Below, in pieces: positions 8,281-17,575 of a stretch of DNA of 48,947 nt (position 1 is its first letter; each line of letters opens with the position of its first letter). The stretch spans positions 1 to 48,947 of the forward strand of contig JAQSDJ010000071.1 in assembly GCA_029945855.1 (NCBI GenBank), read 5' to 3'. This stretch comes from Lacunisphaera sp. Its GTDB lineage: Bacteria; Verrucomicrobiota; Verrucomicrobiia; Opitutales; Opitutaceae. Made by a program: the position numbers and the translations under genes. The notes under the pieces are model-generated. The model was not told the DNA's origin and ran no database searches. It worked only from the letters and a program-made list of their open reading frames with translations.

Positions 8281-10041
8281 GTGAACAAAACCGCGATCGC
8301 CGCCGTGCTCACGGACATCGGGACGCTCCTCGAACTGAAGGGCGAGAATCCCTTCAAGACCCGCGCCTACCTGGCCGGTGCCCGCATCGTCGAGTCGCTG
8401 CCCGAGGCCGAACTCACGCAGCGCATCGAGTCCGGCACGCTCGAGGAAGTGAAGGGCATCGGCGAGGCGCTCGCCCAGAAGATCACCGAACTCCACACGA
8501 CGGGGCAGCTGGGCTTTTATGAGAAGCTGAAGGAATCGATTCCCGCCGGCTTGATCGAAATCCTTTCCATCCCCGGGATCGGCCCGAAGAAGATCCGCGC
8601 CCTCAATGAAAAGCTCGGCATCGATTCCATCGCGAAGCTGCTGCAGGCCGGCCTCGACGGGCAGATCGCCGCCCTCGACGGTTTCGGGGAAAAATCGCAG
8701 GAGAAGATTTTGGAGGGCATTCGCAACCGGGAGAAATACGGCCGACGCCACCTCTGGTTCGAGGCTTTCGCCGTGGCCGAGCCGATTCTGGCCGGGCTGC
8801 GGGCCTTGCCGCAGGTCGAGCGCGCCGAACACGCCGGCAGCCTGCGGCGGAAAATGGAGACGGTCGGTGACCTGGATTTCCTCGTGGCGACGACCGAGCC
8901 CGCACCGATCGTCGCGTGGTTCGTGGCGCAGACGGGCGTGAAGGAGGTCACGGCCCAGGGCGAGACCAAGGCCAGCGTGCGCCTGACCTCCGGCATCCAG
9001 GCCGACCTGCGGCTCGTGCCGCCGGAGCAGTTTGTCTTCGCGCTGCACCATTTCACCGGTTCGAAGGACCACAACGTCGCGATGCGCCAGCGCGCCCTCA
9101 CCCAGGGACTGTCCATGTCGGAGTGGGGCCTCGTGCCCGCGGCCGGCGAGGGAACGGCGAAACAGAAGGCAGAGGACCGAGGACGGATGACCGATATAAC
9201 AACCGAGGAGCAGCTGTTCAAGCAACTGGGTCTCGCCTTCATTCCGCCGGAACTTCGCGAAGGCTTGGGCGAGATCGAGGTCGCGGAGAAAGACGCATTG
9301 CCCCGCCTGCTGGAGGAGTCGGACATCCGCGGGGTTTTTCATAACCACACCACGGCCTCAGACGGGCACAACACCCTCGAGGAAATGACCGCGGCGGCGC
9401 AGGCACTCGGGCTCGAGTATCTCGGAATTGCCGACCATTCGAAATCCAGCGTGCAGGCCCGCGGCCTCACCGAGGAGCGGCTGCTGGCGCAGATCGGTGA
9501 AATCCAGCAGCTCAACGCGTCGGGGAAATTCAAGTGCCACGTCTTCACCGGCACCGAGTGCGACATTTTGCCGGACGGCCGGCTGGATTTTGGGGACGAC
9601 GTGCGGGCCGCGCTCGATTATGTCGTCGTGTCGGTGCACAGCTCGTTCCGGCAGGAGCGGGAGGTGATGACGAAGCGTATTATCAAGGCGATCGAATCAC
9701 CGCACGTGACGATGCTCGGGCACCTGACGGGGCGGCTTTTGCTCGAACGCGAGGGCTACGACGTCGACGTTGAGAAAGTGATCGATGCCGCCATCGCGAA
9801 CCGGGTCATCATCGAGCTGAACGCGAGCCCCTGGCGGCTGGACCTGGACTGGCGGCACTGGCGCAAGGCGGCGGAGCGCGGGCTGCTGACGAGCATCAAC
9901 CCGGATGCCCACGACACGGCACAGCTGGAGCTATTCCGCGTCGGCGTCGGCGCCGCCCGCAAGGGCTGGCTCACCAAGGGAAACGTGCTCAACACAAAGA
10001 CCCTCGCGCAGGTGAAGCAGTGGCTCGCGGCACGGCGGTAG
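8281..10041 (+). CDS. polX: DNA polymerase/3'-5' exonuclease PolX (Pol X + PHP domains)
   Basis: This is a cytosolic gap-filling repair polymerase with a PHP phosphoesterase. The 586-residue protein begins at GTG 8281. The N-terminal 8-kDa and helix-hairpin-helix region spans about 1-150 ([19 protein letters not shown]). The nucleotidyltransferase centre is [17 protein letters not shown], with two catalytic Asp, and the third Asp is in QADLRLV. The C-terminal PHP domain has [33 protein letters not shown] and NPDAHD, so its metal site looks complete. The linker near residues 294-308 ([11 protein letters not shown]) matches a dispersed simple repeat rather than conserved PolX sequence. The gene stands alone between repeats. 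Confidence 0.93.
   Translation: MNKTAIAAVLTDIGTLLELKGENPFKTRAYLAGARIVESLPEAELTQRIESGTLEEVKGIGEALAQKITELHTTGQLGFYEKLKESIPAGLIEILSIPGIGPKKIRALNEKLGIDSIAKLLQAGLDGQIAALDGFGEKSQEKILEGIRNREKYGRRHLWFEAFAVAEPILAGLRALPQVERAEHAGSLRRKMETVGDLDFLVATTEPAPIVAWFVAQTGVKEVTAQGETKASVRLTSGIQADLRLVPPEQFVFALHHFTGSKDHNVAMRQRALTQGLSMSEWGLVPAAGEGTAKQKAEDRGRMTDITTEEQLFKQLGLAFIPPELREGLGEIEVAEKDALPRLLEESDIRGVFHNHTTASDGHNTLEEMTAAAQALGLEYLGIADHSKSSVQARGLTEERLLAQIGEIQQLNASGKFKCHVFTGTECDILPDGRLDFGDDVRAALDYVVVSVHSSFRQEREVMTKRIIKAIESPHVTMLGHLTGRLLLEREGYDVDVEKVIDAAIANRVIIELNASPWRLDLDWRHWRKAAERGLLTSINPDAHDTAQLELFRVGVGAARKGWLTKGNVLNTKTLAQVKQWLAARR
9160..9200 (+). repeat. simple-repeat insertion within polX coding sequence
   Basis: The stretch contains 'cagaaggcagaggaccga' followed by 'ggacggatgacc', a gaggac-type repeat that looks unlike the surrounding GC-rich coding DNA. 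It is in frame and falls in the linker between the Pol X and PHP domains. Confidence 0.45.
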
Positions 10042-10060
10042 ATTGTCCGTCAAACCACGA

Positions 10061-10107
10061 CGAGGTCGCCGTGGCTCTAGATTAATCCTGGAGCGCGGGC
10101 GACCTCG
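10061..10107. terminator. inverted repeat downstream of polX
   Basis: Perfect 10-bp arms CGAGGTCGCC (10061-10070) and GGCGACCTCG (10098-10107) flank a 27-base loop. There is no T-tract, so an intrinsic terminator is doubtful; a structural or regulatory hairpin is equally possible. The rest of the 284-bp gap before the aminotransferase shows nothing else recognisable. Confidence 0.4.
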
Positions 10108-10325
10108 CGCGTGGGCTGAAATTTCAGCGGTTCCTCCGCTCGGGGATCCGAGGCGCGGCGCGTCCGCGGCCCATGAATATTCCGGCCTACTCCCAACGGG
10201 CTAGACGCTCCGGGCAAGAAACGCGGCCCATTCGCCAATCCCTGCCCAGCGCCATTCGCCCGGTTGGAGGAAAGTAACCGCCAACCGGCCCCGCTTTGTT
10301 TTACCCCTCCGCCGGCTCCCTCCCC

Positions 10326-11696
10326 ATGAGCACTGTCGTTAAGTCCGCTCCCTCCCGCCCAGCAACGTCCGCCCGCTCCGCCGCGCCCAAGCTGCCCGCG
10401 GGCCTGTTCTCCCGCCGCACGGCCCTGATCGGCAGTGAGAACGCCTTCCGCATCGGGCCCCAGATCCGCGAACTCGAATCGCGCGGCCTCAAGGTAATCA
10501 AATGCAATCTCGGCGAACCCGACTTCCCGCTCGCCAAGCACATCGCCGACGAGGTGAAGCGGCAGATCGATCTCGACCTGACCCATTACTGCGACCCGCA
10601 GGGTATTTTGCCGCTGCGCGAGGCCATCGCCCGCACGATGTCCGCGCGGCGCGGGCTGAAGATCACGCCCGACCGCATCGTGGTTTTTCCCGGCGGCAAG
10701 CCGCCCATCGGATTGACGCAGCAGACCTACTGCAATCCCGGTGACGAGGTCATCTATCCCTCGCCCGGGTTTCCCATCTACGAATCCTTCGCGACCTACC
10801 TGAGCGCCAAGCCCGTGCCGCTGCACCTGCGCGAGGAGGCGGACTTCAGCTTCACCGGCCGCGAGCTGGCGGCCCTCATCACGAAGCGCACCCGCGTCAT
10901 CATCCTCAACTTCCCCTCGAACCCCACCGGCGGGGTCGTCTCCGCCGAGCAGCTGGCGGACATCGCGAACGTCATCCGCCGCAAGGCCCCGCCGCAGGCG
11001 CGCATTTATTCCGACGAGATCTACGAGGACATCCTCTTCGACGGGAACGTCCACCGTTCGATCGCCTGCGAGCCCGGCATGGCGGAGCGGACGATCATCG
11101 CGAGCGGCGTCTCCAAGTCCTTTGCCTGGACCGGCGGCCGCGTCGGCTGGGCCGCTTTCCCGAGCGCCGAGGAGGCGACCGTGTTCCGGAACCTGAACAT
11201 CAATTATTTCTCCTGCATCCCGGCCTACAACCAGATGGGCGCGGCGGTCGCGCTGGAGTCGCCGCTGAGCGCCCCCGAGATGGCGCGCATGCGGGCGGCC
11301 TTCCTCGAGCGGCGCGACATGATGGTCGCGGGCCTGAACGCGATCCCCGGCATCACCTGCCGCAAGCCCGGTGGCGCCTTCTACCTGTTCCCGAACATCG
11401 CCGGTCTCTGCCATGATCTCGGCGCCATCGCCGCGCATCGGAAGCTGCCGGCCGCCCTGCGGGCGCGCACGAGTCCGGCGACTCTGGTGCAGATGTTCCT
11501 CCTCTGGAACTACCAGGTGGCCACGATGGACCGGCGCTCCTTCGGGCGCATCGGCTCCGCCGGCCAGCATTACCTGCGGCTCTCCATCGCGACCGGCCTG
11601 GCCGACCTCGAGATCGGCCTCCTGCGCATCCGCGCTGCGGCGGCCGACCACGACGGCTTCAAGAAATTCATCCACGAAGGACAACACCTATGCTGA
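10326..11696 (+). CDS. PLP-dependent class I/II aminotransferase
   Basis: This fold-type I aminotransferase has about 456 residues from ATG 10326 (MSTVVKSAPS). The N-terminal 30 residues are Ser/Ala/Pro-rich and not conserved. Family features are GEPDFP (substrate loop), FPSNPTGG (the Asn that contacts PLP), YSDEIYED (the Asp on the pyridine ring) and SGVSKSFAWTGGRVGW with the Schiff-base Lys. It resembles aspartate aminotransferase-like enzymes, but the substrate is not predictable. The C-terminal half has an insertion around residues 360-390 (LGAIAAHRKLPAALRART). Its stop overlaps the start of the transketolase gene by 7 bp, so the two are very probably translationally coupled. Confidence 0.87.
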   Translation: MSTVVKSAPSRPATSARSAAPKLPAGLFSRRTALIGSENAFRIGPQIRELESRGLKVIKCNLGEPDFPLAKHIADEVKRQIDLDLTHYCDPQGILPLREAIARTMSARRGLKITPDRIVVFPGGKPPIGLTQQTYCNPGDEVIYPSPGFPIYESFATYLSAKPVPLHLREEADFSFTGRELAALITKRTRVIILNFPSNPTGGVVSAEQLADIANVIRRKAPPQARIYSDEIYEDILFDGNVHRSIACEPGMAERTIIASGVSKSFAWTGGRVGWAAFPSAEEATVFRNLNINYFSCIPAYNQMGAAVALESPLSAPEMARMRAAFLERRDMMVAGLNAIPGITCRKPGGAFYLFPNIAGLCHDLGAIAAHRKLPAALRARTSPATLVQMFLLWNYQVATMDRRSFGRIGSAGQHYLRLSIATGLADLEIGLLRIRAAAADHDGFKKFIHEGQHLC

Positions 11697-14101
11697 CGCA
11701 CGCCCCCGCCCACGAAACCAAGCCGGAACACAACCAATCGGCCGTGCCCTTCAAGCTCGGCCCGCGCCGCGGCGTGTTCATCAACGCCGCCCACCGGCTC
11801 CTCCATGACGGGGCGCCCCTTGATGCCGCCGCCGTGGCGCACTGCGAGGAGTTCGACCTCGTCTATCGCACGCTCGTGGCGGTGATGTATAACTATGCCC
11901 CGCTCTCGGGCCATCCGGGCGGTTCCATCTCGTCGGGCCGCTTCGTGTCGCGCCTCCTCTTCGAGACGATGGACTACGGGCTCGACCAGCCCGCCCGGCC
12001 GGACGCCGACATCATTTCCTATGCCGCCGGCCACAAGGCCCTCGGCCTCTACGCCCTGTGGGCCCTGCGCAACGAGATCGCCCGCCTCGCCGCCCCCGAC
12101 CTGCTGCCGAAGGACGACATGTTCCAGCTGCGGCTCGAGGACCTGCTCGGCTTCCGCCGCAACCCGCTCAACGCGGCCCCGCTTGCGCAGGAGCTGCGCG
12201 CCAAGGCGCTCGACGGCCATCCGACCCCCGCGACTCCTTTCGTGCGGCTCTCGACCGGTGCCTCCGGCGTCGGCCTGCCCGCCTCGATCGGTCTCGCCTG
12301 GGGTGCGGCCGACCTTTACGGCGCCAACGCCCCCCGGGTGCACATCATCGAGGGGGAGGGCGGCCTGACGCCGGGCCGCGTCGCCGAGGCCCTCGCCGCC
12401 GCCGGCACCGCCTCGCTCGGCAACGTGATCCTTCACATCGACTGGAACCAGGCCTCGATCGACTCAAACCGCGTCTGCCGCGACGGCGCCACGCCGGGCG
12501 ACTATGTGCAGTGGACGCCCACCGAACTTGCCTACCTCAATGATTGGAACGTCATCTATGTGCCCGAGGGCTTCGACTGGCAGCAGATCACGCTCGCCCA
12601 GCGGCTCGCCCTGACGCTCACGAACGGCCAGCCGACCGCCATCGTCTACCGCACGGTCAAGGGCTGGCAGTATGGCATCGAGGGGCGCGCCTCCCACGGC
12701 GCGGGCCACGCGCTGTGTTCCGCCGGATTCTACGCGGCGGTCGCCCCGCTGCTGCCGAAGGGCACCGTGCCCCTGCCGTGCTGCGACGGCAGCACGCAGC
12801 GCTGCGGCGGCGGCTCCGATGCCGCCGTCGTGGAAAAATGCTATTGGGAAACGCTCGGCTACATCCGGCAGGCCCTCGCGGCGCGCCGGCCCACGGTCGA
12901 CGCGCTGGCCGCGCAGTTGCGCGCCGCCCGCAGCCGGCTGGAGGCCCGCGCCCTGCACCCCCGTTCCGCCGCACCGCGGCTCGAGGCCGCCTACGTCATG
13001 GCCGCCGGCGCCCAGACCCAGCTGCCGCCCGAACTTACGCTCAGGCCCGGCACGAAGACCACGCTGCGCGAGGAATTCGGGAAGGTGCTCAACCACTATA
13101 ACAAAGTCACCGGCGGGGCCGTGATCGTCGCCTCGGCCGACCTCATGGGCTCGACCAGCATCGGCAAGGCGGGCGACGGCTTCCCCGCGGGCTTCTACAA
13201 CCGCGGCACCAACCCGCTCGCCCGGCAGCTCGCGACCGGTGGCATTTGCGAGGACGCCATGACCGCGATGCTCGCGGGCATCTCGACCTTTGGCAGCCAC
13301 ATCGGCGCCGGTTCGTCCTACGGCGCCTTCAGTGCGCCCCTCGGGCACATCGCCGCCCGGCTCCATGCGATCGGGAACCAGGCGCGTATCGCCGTCGAGG
13401 GCGGCCACGGCCGGCCGTTCTTCCTCGTCTGCGCCCACGCCGGCCTCAAGACCGGCGAGGACGGCCCGACGCACGCCGACCCGCAGCCGCTCCAGCTGCT
13501 GCAGGATAATTTCCCGCTCGGCACCATGATTACGCTGACCCCGTGGGATCCGCAGGAAATCTGGTATCTTGTGGGCGCGGCCCTCGCGCACCGGCCCGCC
13601 GTCATCGCCCCCTTCGTCACGCGTCCCCCGGAGACGGTCCTCGACCGGGCGGCCCTCGGGCTGCCGCCGGCTTCCGCCGCCGCGAAGGGAGTCTATTGTC
13701 TGCGCGCCGCGACCGGCAAGTCCGCCGGCACGATCGTGCTGCAGGGCACGGGCGTGACCAACGCCTTCCTCACGGGGGCGCTGCCGCTCCTCGACCGCGA
13801 GGGCCCCAACCTGAATGTCTACGTGGTCACCTCCACGGAACTCTTCGACCTGCTGCCCCGCCAGGAGCGGGAACAGATCTTCCCCGAGGCGCACCAGCAG
13901 GAGGCGATGGGCATCACCGACTACACGCTCGCCACCATGACGCGCTGGGTGCGTTCGGACTATGGCCGCAGGCACTCGCTCCATCCGTTCCGCCACGGGC
14001 ACTTCCTCGGCAGCGGCTCGGGCGCGAAGGTGATGGCCGAGGCCGGGCTCGACGGCGTGGCCCAGTTCGACGCCATCCGCGCCTACGTGCAGGGAAGATA
14101 G
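11690..14101 (+). CDS. divergent transketolase-family enzyme
   Basis: This thiamine-diphosphate enzyme has 803 residues, longer than the usual 660-700 for transketolase. The N-terminal ThDP half shows SGHPGGS (73-79) and the ThDP/Mg motif as GEGG (222-225), where the canonical form is GDG, followed by DWNQ (251-254) in place of DNN. The pyrimidine half has GICEDAM, retaining the catalytic Glu of the usual G-(I/V)-R-E-x-x-M, and GEDGPTHADPQ close to the canonical GEDGPTHQP. It is therefore probably active but belongs to a side branch. Coupling to an aminotransferase suggests a dedicated amino-sugar or amino-ketose step rather than the pentose phosphate cycle; that is inference. An alternative view is a phosphoketolase-like or dihydroxyacetone synthase-like activity. 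Confidence 0.85.
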   Translation: MLTHAPAHETKPEHNQSAVPFKLGPRRGVFINAAHRLLHDGAPLDAAAVAHCEEFDLVYRTLVAVMYNYAPLSGHPGGSISSGRFVSRLLFETMDYGLDQPARPDADIISYAAGHKALGLYALWALRNEIARLAAPDLLPKDDMFQLRLEDLLGFRRNPLNAAPLAQELRAKALDGHPTPATPFVRLSTGASGVGLPASIGLAWGAADLYGANAPRVHIIEGEGGLTPGRVAEALAAAGTASLGNVILHIDWNQASIDSNRVCRDGATPGDYVQWTPTELAYLNDWNVIYVPEGFDWQQITLAQRLALTLTNGQPTAIVYRTVKGWQYGIEGRASHGAGHALCSAGFYAAVAPLLPKGTVPLPCCDGSTQRCGGGSDAAVVEKCYWETLGYIRQALAARRPTVDALAAQLRAARSRLEARALHPRSAAPRLEAAYVMAAGAQTQLPPELTLRPGTKTTLREEFGKVLNHYNKVTGGAVIVASADLMGSTSIGKAGDGFPAGFYNRGTNPLARQLATGGICEDAMTAMLAGISTFGSHIGAGSSYGAFSAPLGHIAARLHAIGNQARIAVEGGHGRPFFLVCAHAGLKTGEDGPTHADPQPLQLLQDNFPLGTMITLTPWDPQEIWYLVGAALAHRPAVIAPFVTRPPETVLDRAALGLPPASAAAKGVYCLRAATGKSAGTIVLQGTGVTNAFLTGALPLLDREGPNLNVYVVTSTELFDLLPRQEREQIFPEAHQQEAMGITDYTLATMTRWVRSDYGRRHSLHPFRHGHFLGSGSGAKVMAEAGLDGVAQFDAIRAYVQGR

Positions 14102-14106
14102 GGAAA

Positions 14107-14130
14107 AACCTGAAACCTGAGACCTGAGTC
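14107..14130. repeat. cctgaaacctgag-type short repeat
   Basis: The sequence contains 'cctgaaacctgagacctgag' just after the transketolase stop. The same unit occurs at 48851-48881 and inside the glycosyltransferase gene at 48127-48246. Confidence 0.65.
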
Positions 14131-14134
14131 CGAG

Positions 14135-14334
14135 CCAAGGCATTTTTAACACAGAGATCGCTGAGACCGCAGAGTTGTTGCCGCGGATGCCGCGGATGAA
14201 CGCGAATGTTTGCACCGGAGGCAACGGAGTGAACGGAGATCAGTAGTCTCTGTTTCCTCTGTTACCTCCTGTAAGAAACCTGCATTGGTCTCCATCCGTT
14301 CAAGCCGTGTAATCCGTGGTAAAGAATGCCTTGG
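14135..14334. repeat. large nested palindromic repeat (ccacggatt family)
   Basis: The outermost arms CCAAGGCATT (14135-14144) and AATGCCTTGG (14325-14334) are a perfect 10-bp inverted repeat. Inside are 'cgcggatgccgcgg' and 'ccgtgtaatccgtggt' arms, and innermost 'caccggaggcaacgg' with 'cctctgttacctcctgt'. This element fills nearly the whole 335-bp gap between the transketolase and the EEP-family gene. Confidence 0.72.
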
Positions 14335-14437
14335 TTGGATCTCGCTGAGACCTCTGTGCCCTCTGGGTTTAGAATTTGGCATGCTTCAGGATTCATTTGC
14401 CGAAAGCCGGTGATCCGTGAGAGTTGGTCTGACCGAT

Positions 14438-15343
14438 ATGAGCATTATGATATTTGGCGTTCTGCGATATTTCCGGACGGCGGGTAGCGTAATCGCCGGC
14501 GCGTTGCTGCTGGCCGCTTCAGCGGTGGGTGCAGAGCCAAACACCGGAGCTCCGACCGGGACGCTCAGTGTGATGAGCTACAACCTGCGCTACGCCAGCC
14601 CGACCCCGCCCAACGCCTGGCCGCAGCGGCGTCCGCTGATGAGCGGACTGATCGGCCGCCTAGCGCCGGACGTCATCGGCACGCAGGAGGGGGTTTTTTC
14701 CCAGCTGCAGGATCTCGCGACCGATCTGCCCGGCTATGCGTGGATCGGCCTGGGCCGCGAGGGCGGCAGCCAGGGCGAATTCATGGCGGTCTTCTATCGC
14801 CGGGACCGGCTGGAACCGCTGGCCTTCGATCATTTCTGGCTGTCCGACACCCCGGAGGTCATCGGCTCGGCCACGTGGGGGAACACCTATCGCCGCATGG
14901 TCACCTGGGTGAAGTTCCGCGACCGGCAGACGCAGGCGGAGTTCTATTTCTTCAACACGCACTTTGACCATCAGGTGGAGGCGGCCCGCGTCAAGGGTGC
15001 CGGTCTCCTGCGCCAGCGCATCGCGCTCTTGGATCCGAAACTTCCAGTCTTGGTGGCCGGGGATTTCAACGCAGACGCGGGCACGAGCGAGGCGTGGAAA
15101 ACTCTCACGCGAGACGGATTTCTCCACGACACCTGGCAGAGCGCTGGCGAGCGACGCGGCGAGGGGATCGGCACTTTCAACGACTTCAAGGCAGCCCAGC
15201 CGCAGGGACCGCGCATCGACTGGATCCTGACCCGGGGCGAGGTGACCACAGACCGGATCGAGATCATCCCCTTCGCGCAGGACGGCCAGTTCCCCAGCGA
15301 TCATTTCCCGGTCGTGGCACGCCTGCGCCTGGGCGGAGGCTGA
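14438..15343 (+). CDS. exported endonuclease/exonuclease/phosphatase family hydrolase
   Basis: The protein has about 301 residues with an N-terminal hydrophobic export segment (to about residue 35, ending ASAVGA) and an EEP (DNase I-like) fold. Motifs are MSYNLRYA near the start, the metal-binding Glu in GTQEG, NTHFDH (catalytic His), AGDFNAD and the final SDHFPV. I use ATG 14438; a GTG at 14417 and ATG 14447 are in frame. Such exported EEP proteins often act on sugar phosphates, phosphodiesters or nucleic acids outside the cytoplasm, and the substrate is not resolvable here. It is a monocistronic gene preceded by a repeat element and convergent with sbtB. Confidence 0.87.
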   Translation: MSIMIFGVLRYFRTAGSVIAGALLLAASAVGAEPNTGAPTGTLSVMSYNLRYASPTPPNAWPQRRPLMSGLIGRLAPDVIGTQEGVFSQLQDLATDLPGYAWIGLGREGGSQGEFMAVFYRRDRLEPLAFDHFWLSDTPEVIGSATWGNTYRRMVTWVKFRDRQTQAEFYFFNTHFDHQVEAARVKGAGLLRQRIALLDPKLPVLVAGDFNADAGTSEAWKTLTRDGFLHDTWQSAGERRGEGIGTFNDFKAAQPQGPRIDWILTRGEVTTDRIEIIPFAQDGQFPSDHFPVVARLRLGGG

Positions 15344-15389
15344 AGCGCGGGGGCCGGTCTGCCCGGGAGTGCCAAGCCCGGCACGAGAC

Positions 15390-15692
15390 TTAGAACTTTC
15401 CCTGCCGGAGCACCTGCACGTCAGCCGCGAAGGCGATCATGGTATAGCGCGGGAAGAATTCCCGTTCCAACCTTTTCAGGAGCATCTCCGCGACCTCCAG
15501 GCGGACGACGACCTGGATCTGGAGGTTGGTGAACTCAGGAATGTCGGCGGTCCGGCAGCCGCCGGCACCCTCGCCCTCAACCGGGAACAGCGTCCAGCCG
15601 TGCGCCCCCGTGGCGCGCAGCATGTCGAGCACGGGCGTGCGGGCATGGGCTTCGCACACCACGGTCAGGAGTTTCATGGGATGGGTTTGCAT
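15390..15692 (-). CDS. sbtB: PII-like regulator SbtB
   Basis: This small cytosolic PII-fold protein of 100 residues (95 if ATG 15677, MKLLTVV, is used) probably gates the bicarbonate transporter encoded 6 bp upstream. The PII ferredoxin-like pattern is visible as beta strand LLTVVCEA, helix VLDMLRATG, strand WTLFPV, a Gly-rich T-loop region GEGAGG followed by CRTADIPEF, strand QIQVVVRL and helix VAEMLLKRLEREFF. The canonical GlnK/GlnB T-loop tyrosine signature is absent, consistent with the SbtB class. In cyanobacteria SbtB binds adenine nucleotides (including cAMP) and inhibits SbtA. The adjacent sbtA makes this assignment strong. Confidence 0.82.
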   Translation of the reverse strand: MQTHPMKLLTVVCEAHARTPVLDMLRATGAHGWTLFPVEGEGAGGCRTADIPEFTNLQIQVVVRLEVAEMLLKRLEREFFPRYTMIAFAADVQVLRQGKF

Positions 15693-15698
15693 GGGGAA

Positions 15699-16691
15699 TC
15701 AGGCATAGAGCCAGCGGGCCAGGGCGAGGCAGTAGGGAATGCCGACCGTGAGGTTGAATGGAAAGGTGATCGCAAGTGATGCCGTCAGGTAGAGCGTCGG
15801 GTTGGCGTCGGGCAGCGACACCCGGATGGCCGCGGGGGCGGCGATGTAGGAGGCGCTCGCGGCCAGCACGCCCAGCAGGGTCGCCCCCCCGAGCCCCAGC
15901 CCGGTCCAGTGCCCGAGCAGCACGCCGAGGGCCCCGTTGATCAAGGGGGTCAGGACGCCGAAGAGCAGGAGAAAGACCCCGACCTTGCGCAGGTCGCCCA
16001 GGCGCCGGCCCGCCACCGTGCCCATTTCCAGCAGGAACAGCGCGAGCACGCCTTGAAACGGCGTCACGAAGAAGGGGCCGACCTTCTCCATGCCCTTCGG
16101 GCCGCACAGCGCCCCGACGACCAGGGCGCCGACCAGGAGCAGCACGCTGCGACCGCAGAGCGCCTCGTGCACGACGGCACGCAGCGAGGTTCTGGCGGGA
16201 TCGGGTGCCGTTCCCGAGCCGCGGCTGGTCGCGAGACGACCGAGCACGACGCCGACCAAAATGGCGGGTGACTCCATGACCGCGAGGAAAGCGCTGGCGT
16301 AATTTTCGTAGGGCTGGCCGACCGCCTGCAGGTAGTTGGTGGCGGCGATGAAGGTCACGGCGCTGACCGAGCCGTAGTGCGCGGCGATCGCGGCGGCGTC
16401 CACCGCGGCGAGCCGTCCCGCATGACGGAGCACCGGGTAGGTCCAGAACGGGATCAAGGCGCCCAGGGCCATGGCCGCCAGGGCGGGCAGCCACACCTGG
16501 GCGAGTCCGGCCTCCGCGATGGCGACCCCTCCCTTGAAGCCGATCGCGACGAGCAGGTAGATTGTCAGGCCTGCATAGAGTGGCTCCGGAAACTTAAGGT
16601 CGCTGCGCACCAGCGCGGCGAAGACCCCCAAGACGAAAAACAGGACGGCCGGCGAAAGGAGGTTGGCCTGGACGGCATCGAGGAGAGTCAT
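15699..16691 (-). CDS. sbtA: sodium-dependent bicarbonate transporter SbtA family
   Basis: This integral membrane protein of 330 residues has about ten hydrophobic segments. Family-typical stretches are KFPEPLYAGLTIYLLVAIGFKGG near the N-terminus, AAHYGSVSAVTF, a C-terminal mirror region with ASASYIAAPAAIRVSLPDANP and a final AITFPFNLTVGIPYC. SbtA symports Na+ with bicarbonate and is best known from cyanobacterial carbon concentration; here it sits in a presumed chemoheterotroph, where it could feed carboxylases or pH homeostasis. It starts 8 bp after the channel gene and is followed 6 bp later by sbtB, so the three genes read as one operon with terC. Confidence 0.88.
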   Translation of the reverse strand: MTLLDAVQANLLSPAVLFFVLGVFAALVRSDLKFPEPLYAGLTIYLLVAIGFKGGVAIAEAGLAQVWLPALAAMALGALIPFWTYPVLRHAGRLAAVDAAAIAAHYGSVSAVTFIAATNYLQAVGQPYENYASAFLAVMESPAILVGVVLGRLATSRGSGTAPDPARTSLRAVVHEALCGRSVLLLVGALVVGALCGPKGMEKVGPFFVTPFQGVLALFLLEMGTVAGRRLGDLRKVGVFLLLFGVLTPLINGALGVLLGHWTGLGLGGATLLGVLAASASYIAAPAAIRVSLPDANPTLYLTASLAITFPFNLTVGIPYCLALARWLYA

Positions 16692-16699
16692 GGGTTGCG

Positions 16700-17575
16700 C
16701 TAAGGATTGGCGACAGGATGGCGTGTGGCAACCCCATGTGGCGAGTTGCGGGTTGCGAGCTCCGCCTCGCAGCGGGCGGCGCGCACCTGGCCCTGGAGCG
16801 CCGCCAGCTGCTCTTCGATCGCCCGCAGTGCGATGGCCGGGGCAGTGGCCGGCCGGCCTTCCGCCGCGCCTTCCTCCAGCTCCCGGTGCATCTCCGCCAT
16901 GCTGTTCATGACGATGCCGATGAAAAGATTCAGGATGATCATGGTGCCGAGCACGATGAAGGTGACAAAGTAGAGCGTGACCACGAGCCCTGGCGCCGCG
17001 GTCGCGACCCGCTCAAAGGCGTCGCCCCAATTATCCAGTGTGACCACCCGGAAGAGGGTGAACAGGGCCGCCGGCAGCGAGCCAAAATCCCCCGGATCGG
17101 CCTGACCGAAGAGGTGCACGCCGGCGACGGCGTAAATATAAAACATCAGGGCCAGCAGCAGCGAAACATAACCCATGGACGACAGGCTCTTCAGCAGGGC
17201 GCCGACGAGCAGCTGGAGCTTCGGCAGGGCGCTCACCAGCCGGAGCAAGCGCAACACCCGGGAGAGTCGCAGCACGGCGGCGAATGGCCCGGCCGCCGGG
17301 AGAAAGCAGAGCGCGACGATCAGGAAATCGAAGCTATTCCAGCCGTCGGCAAAATACCGCCGGGGCTTGCGCCCGCAGGCGGCGAACTTGAGGATTATTT
17401 CCACGACGAAGATCGCGAGCACCGCGTGGTTGAGCCAGCGCAACCAAGGGCCCCAGGCGGCCACGAGCGCGGGATAGGTCTCCACGCCGGCCAGCACGCC
17501 GGCGAGGAGGATCACCCCGATGATGAAGCCCTGGAACACACGGTGAGCGACCAGGTGCTGGGCGAAACGGCTCAT
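16700..17575 (-). CDS. voltage-gated cation channel of the NaChBac/CavMr type
   Basis: This single-domain 6-TM ion channel of 291 residues is predicted to form a homotetramer in the inner membrane. S4 is clear, with Arg103, 106, 109 and 112 at every third position (LRLSRVLRLLRL). The pore selectivity filter at 179-185 is TLDNWGD, against TLESWSM or TLESWAS in sodium-selective NavAb/NaChBac. The extra acidic residues resemble calcium-permeable designs such as TLDDWSD, so Ca2+ or mixed permeation is plausible. S6 (MIILNLFIGIVMNSMAEM) leads into a C-terminal helical coiled region (about 235-270), as in NaChBac relatives. Its ATG overlaps the TerC stop by 4 bp. Confidence 0.88.
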   Translation of the reverse strand: MSRFAQHLVAHRVFQGFIIGVILLAGVLAGVETYPALVAAWGPWLRWLNHAVLAIFVVEIILKFAACGRKPRRYFADGWNSFDFLIVALCFLPAAGPFAAVLRLSRVLRLLRLVSALPKLQLLVGALLKSLSSMGYVSLLLALMFYIYAVAGVHLFGQADPGDFGSLPAALFTLFRVVTLDNWGDAFERVATAAPGLVVTLYFVTFIVLGTMIILNLFIGIVMNSMAEMHRELEEGAAEGRPATAPAIALRAIEEQLAALQGQVRAARCEAELATRNSPHGVATRHPVANP

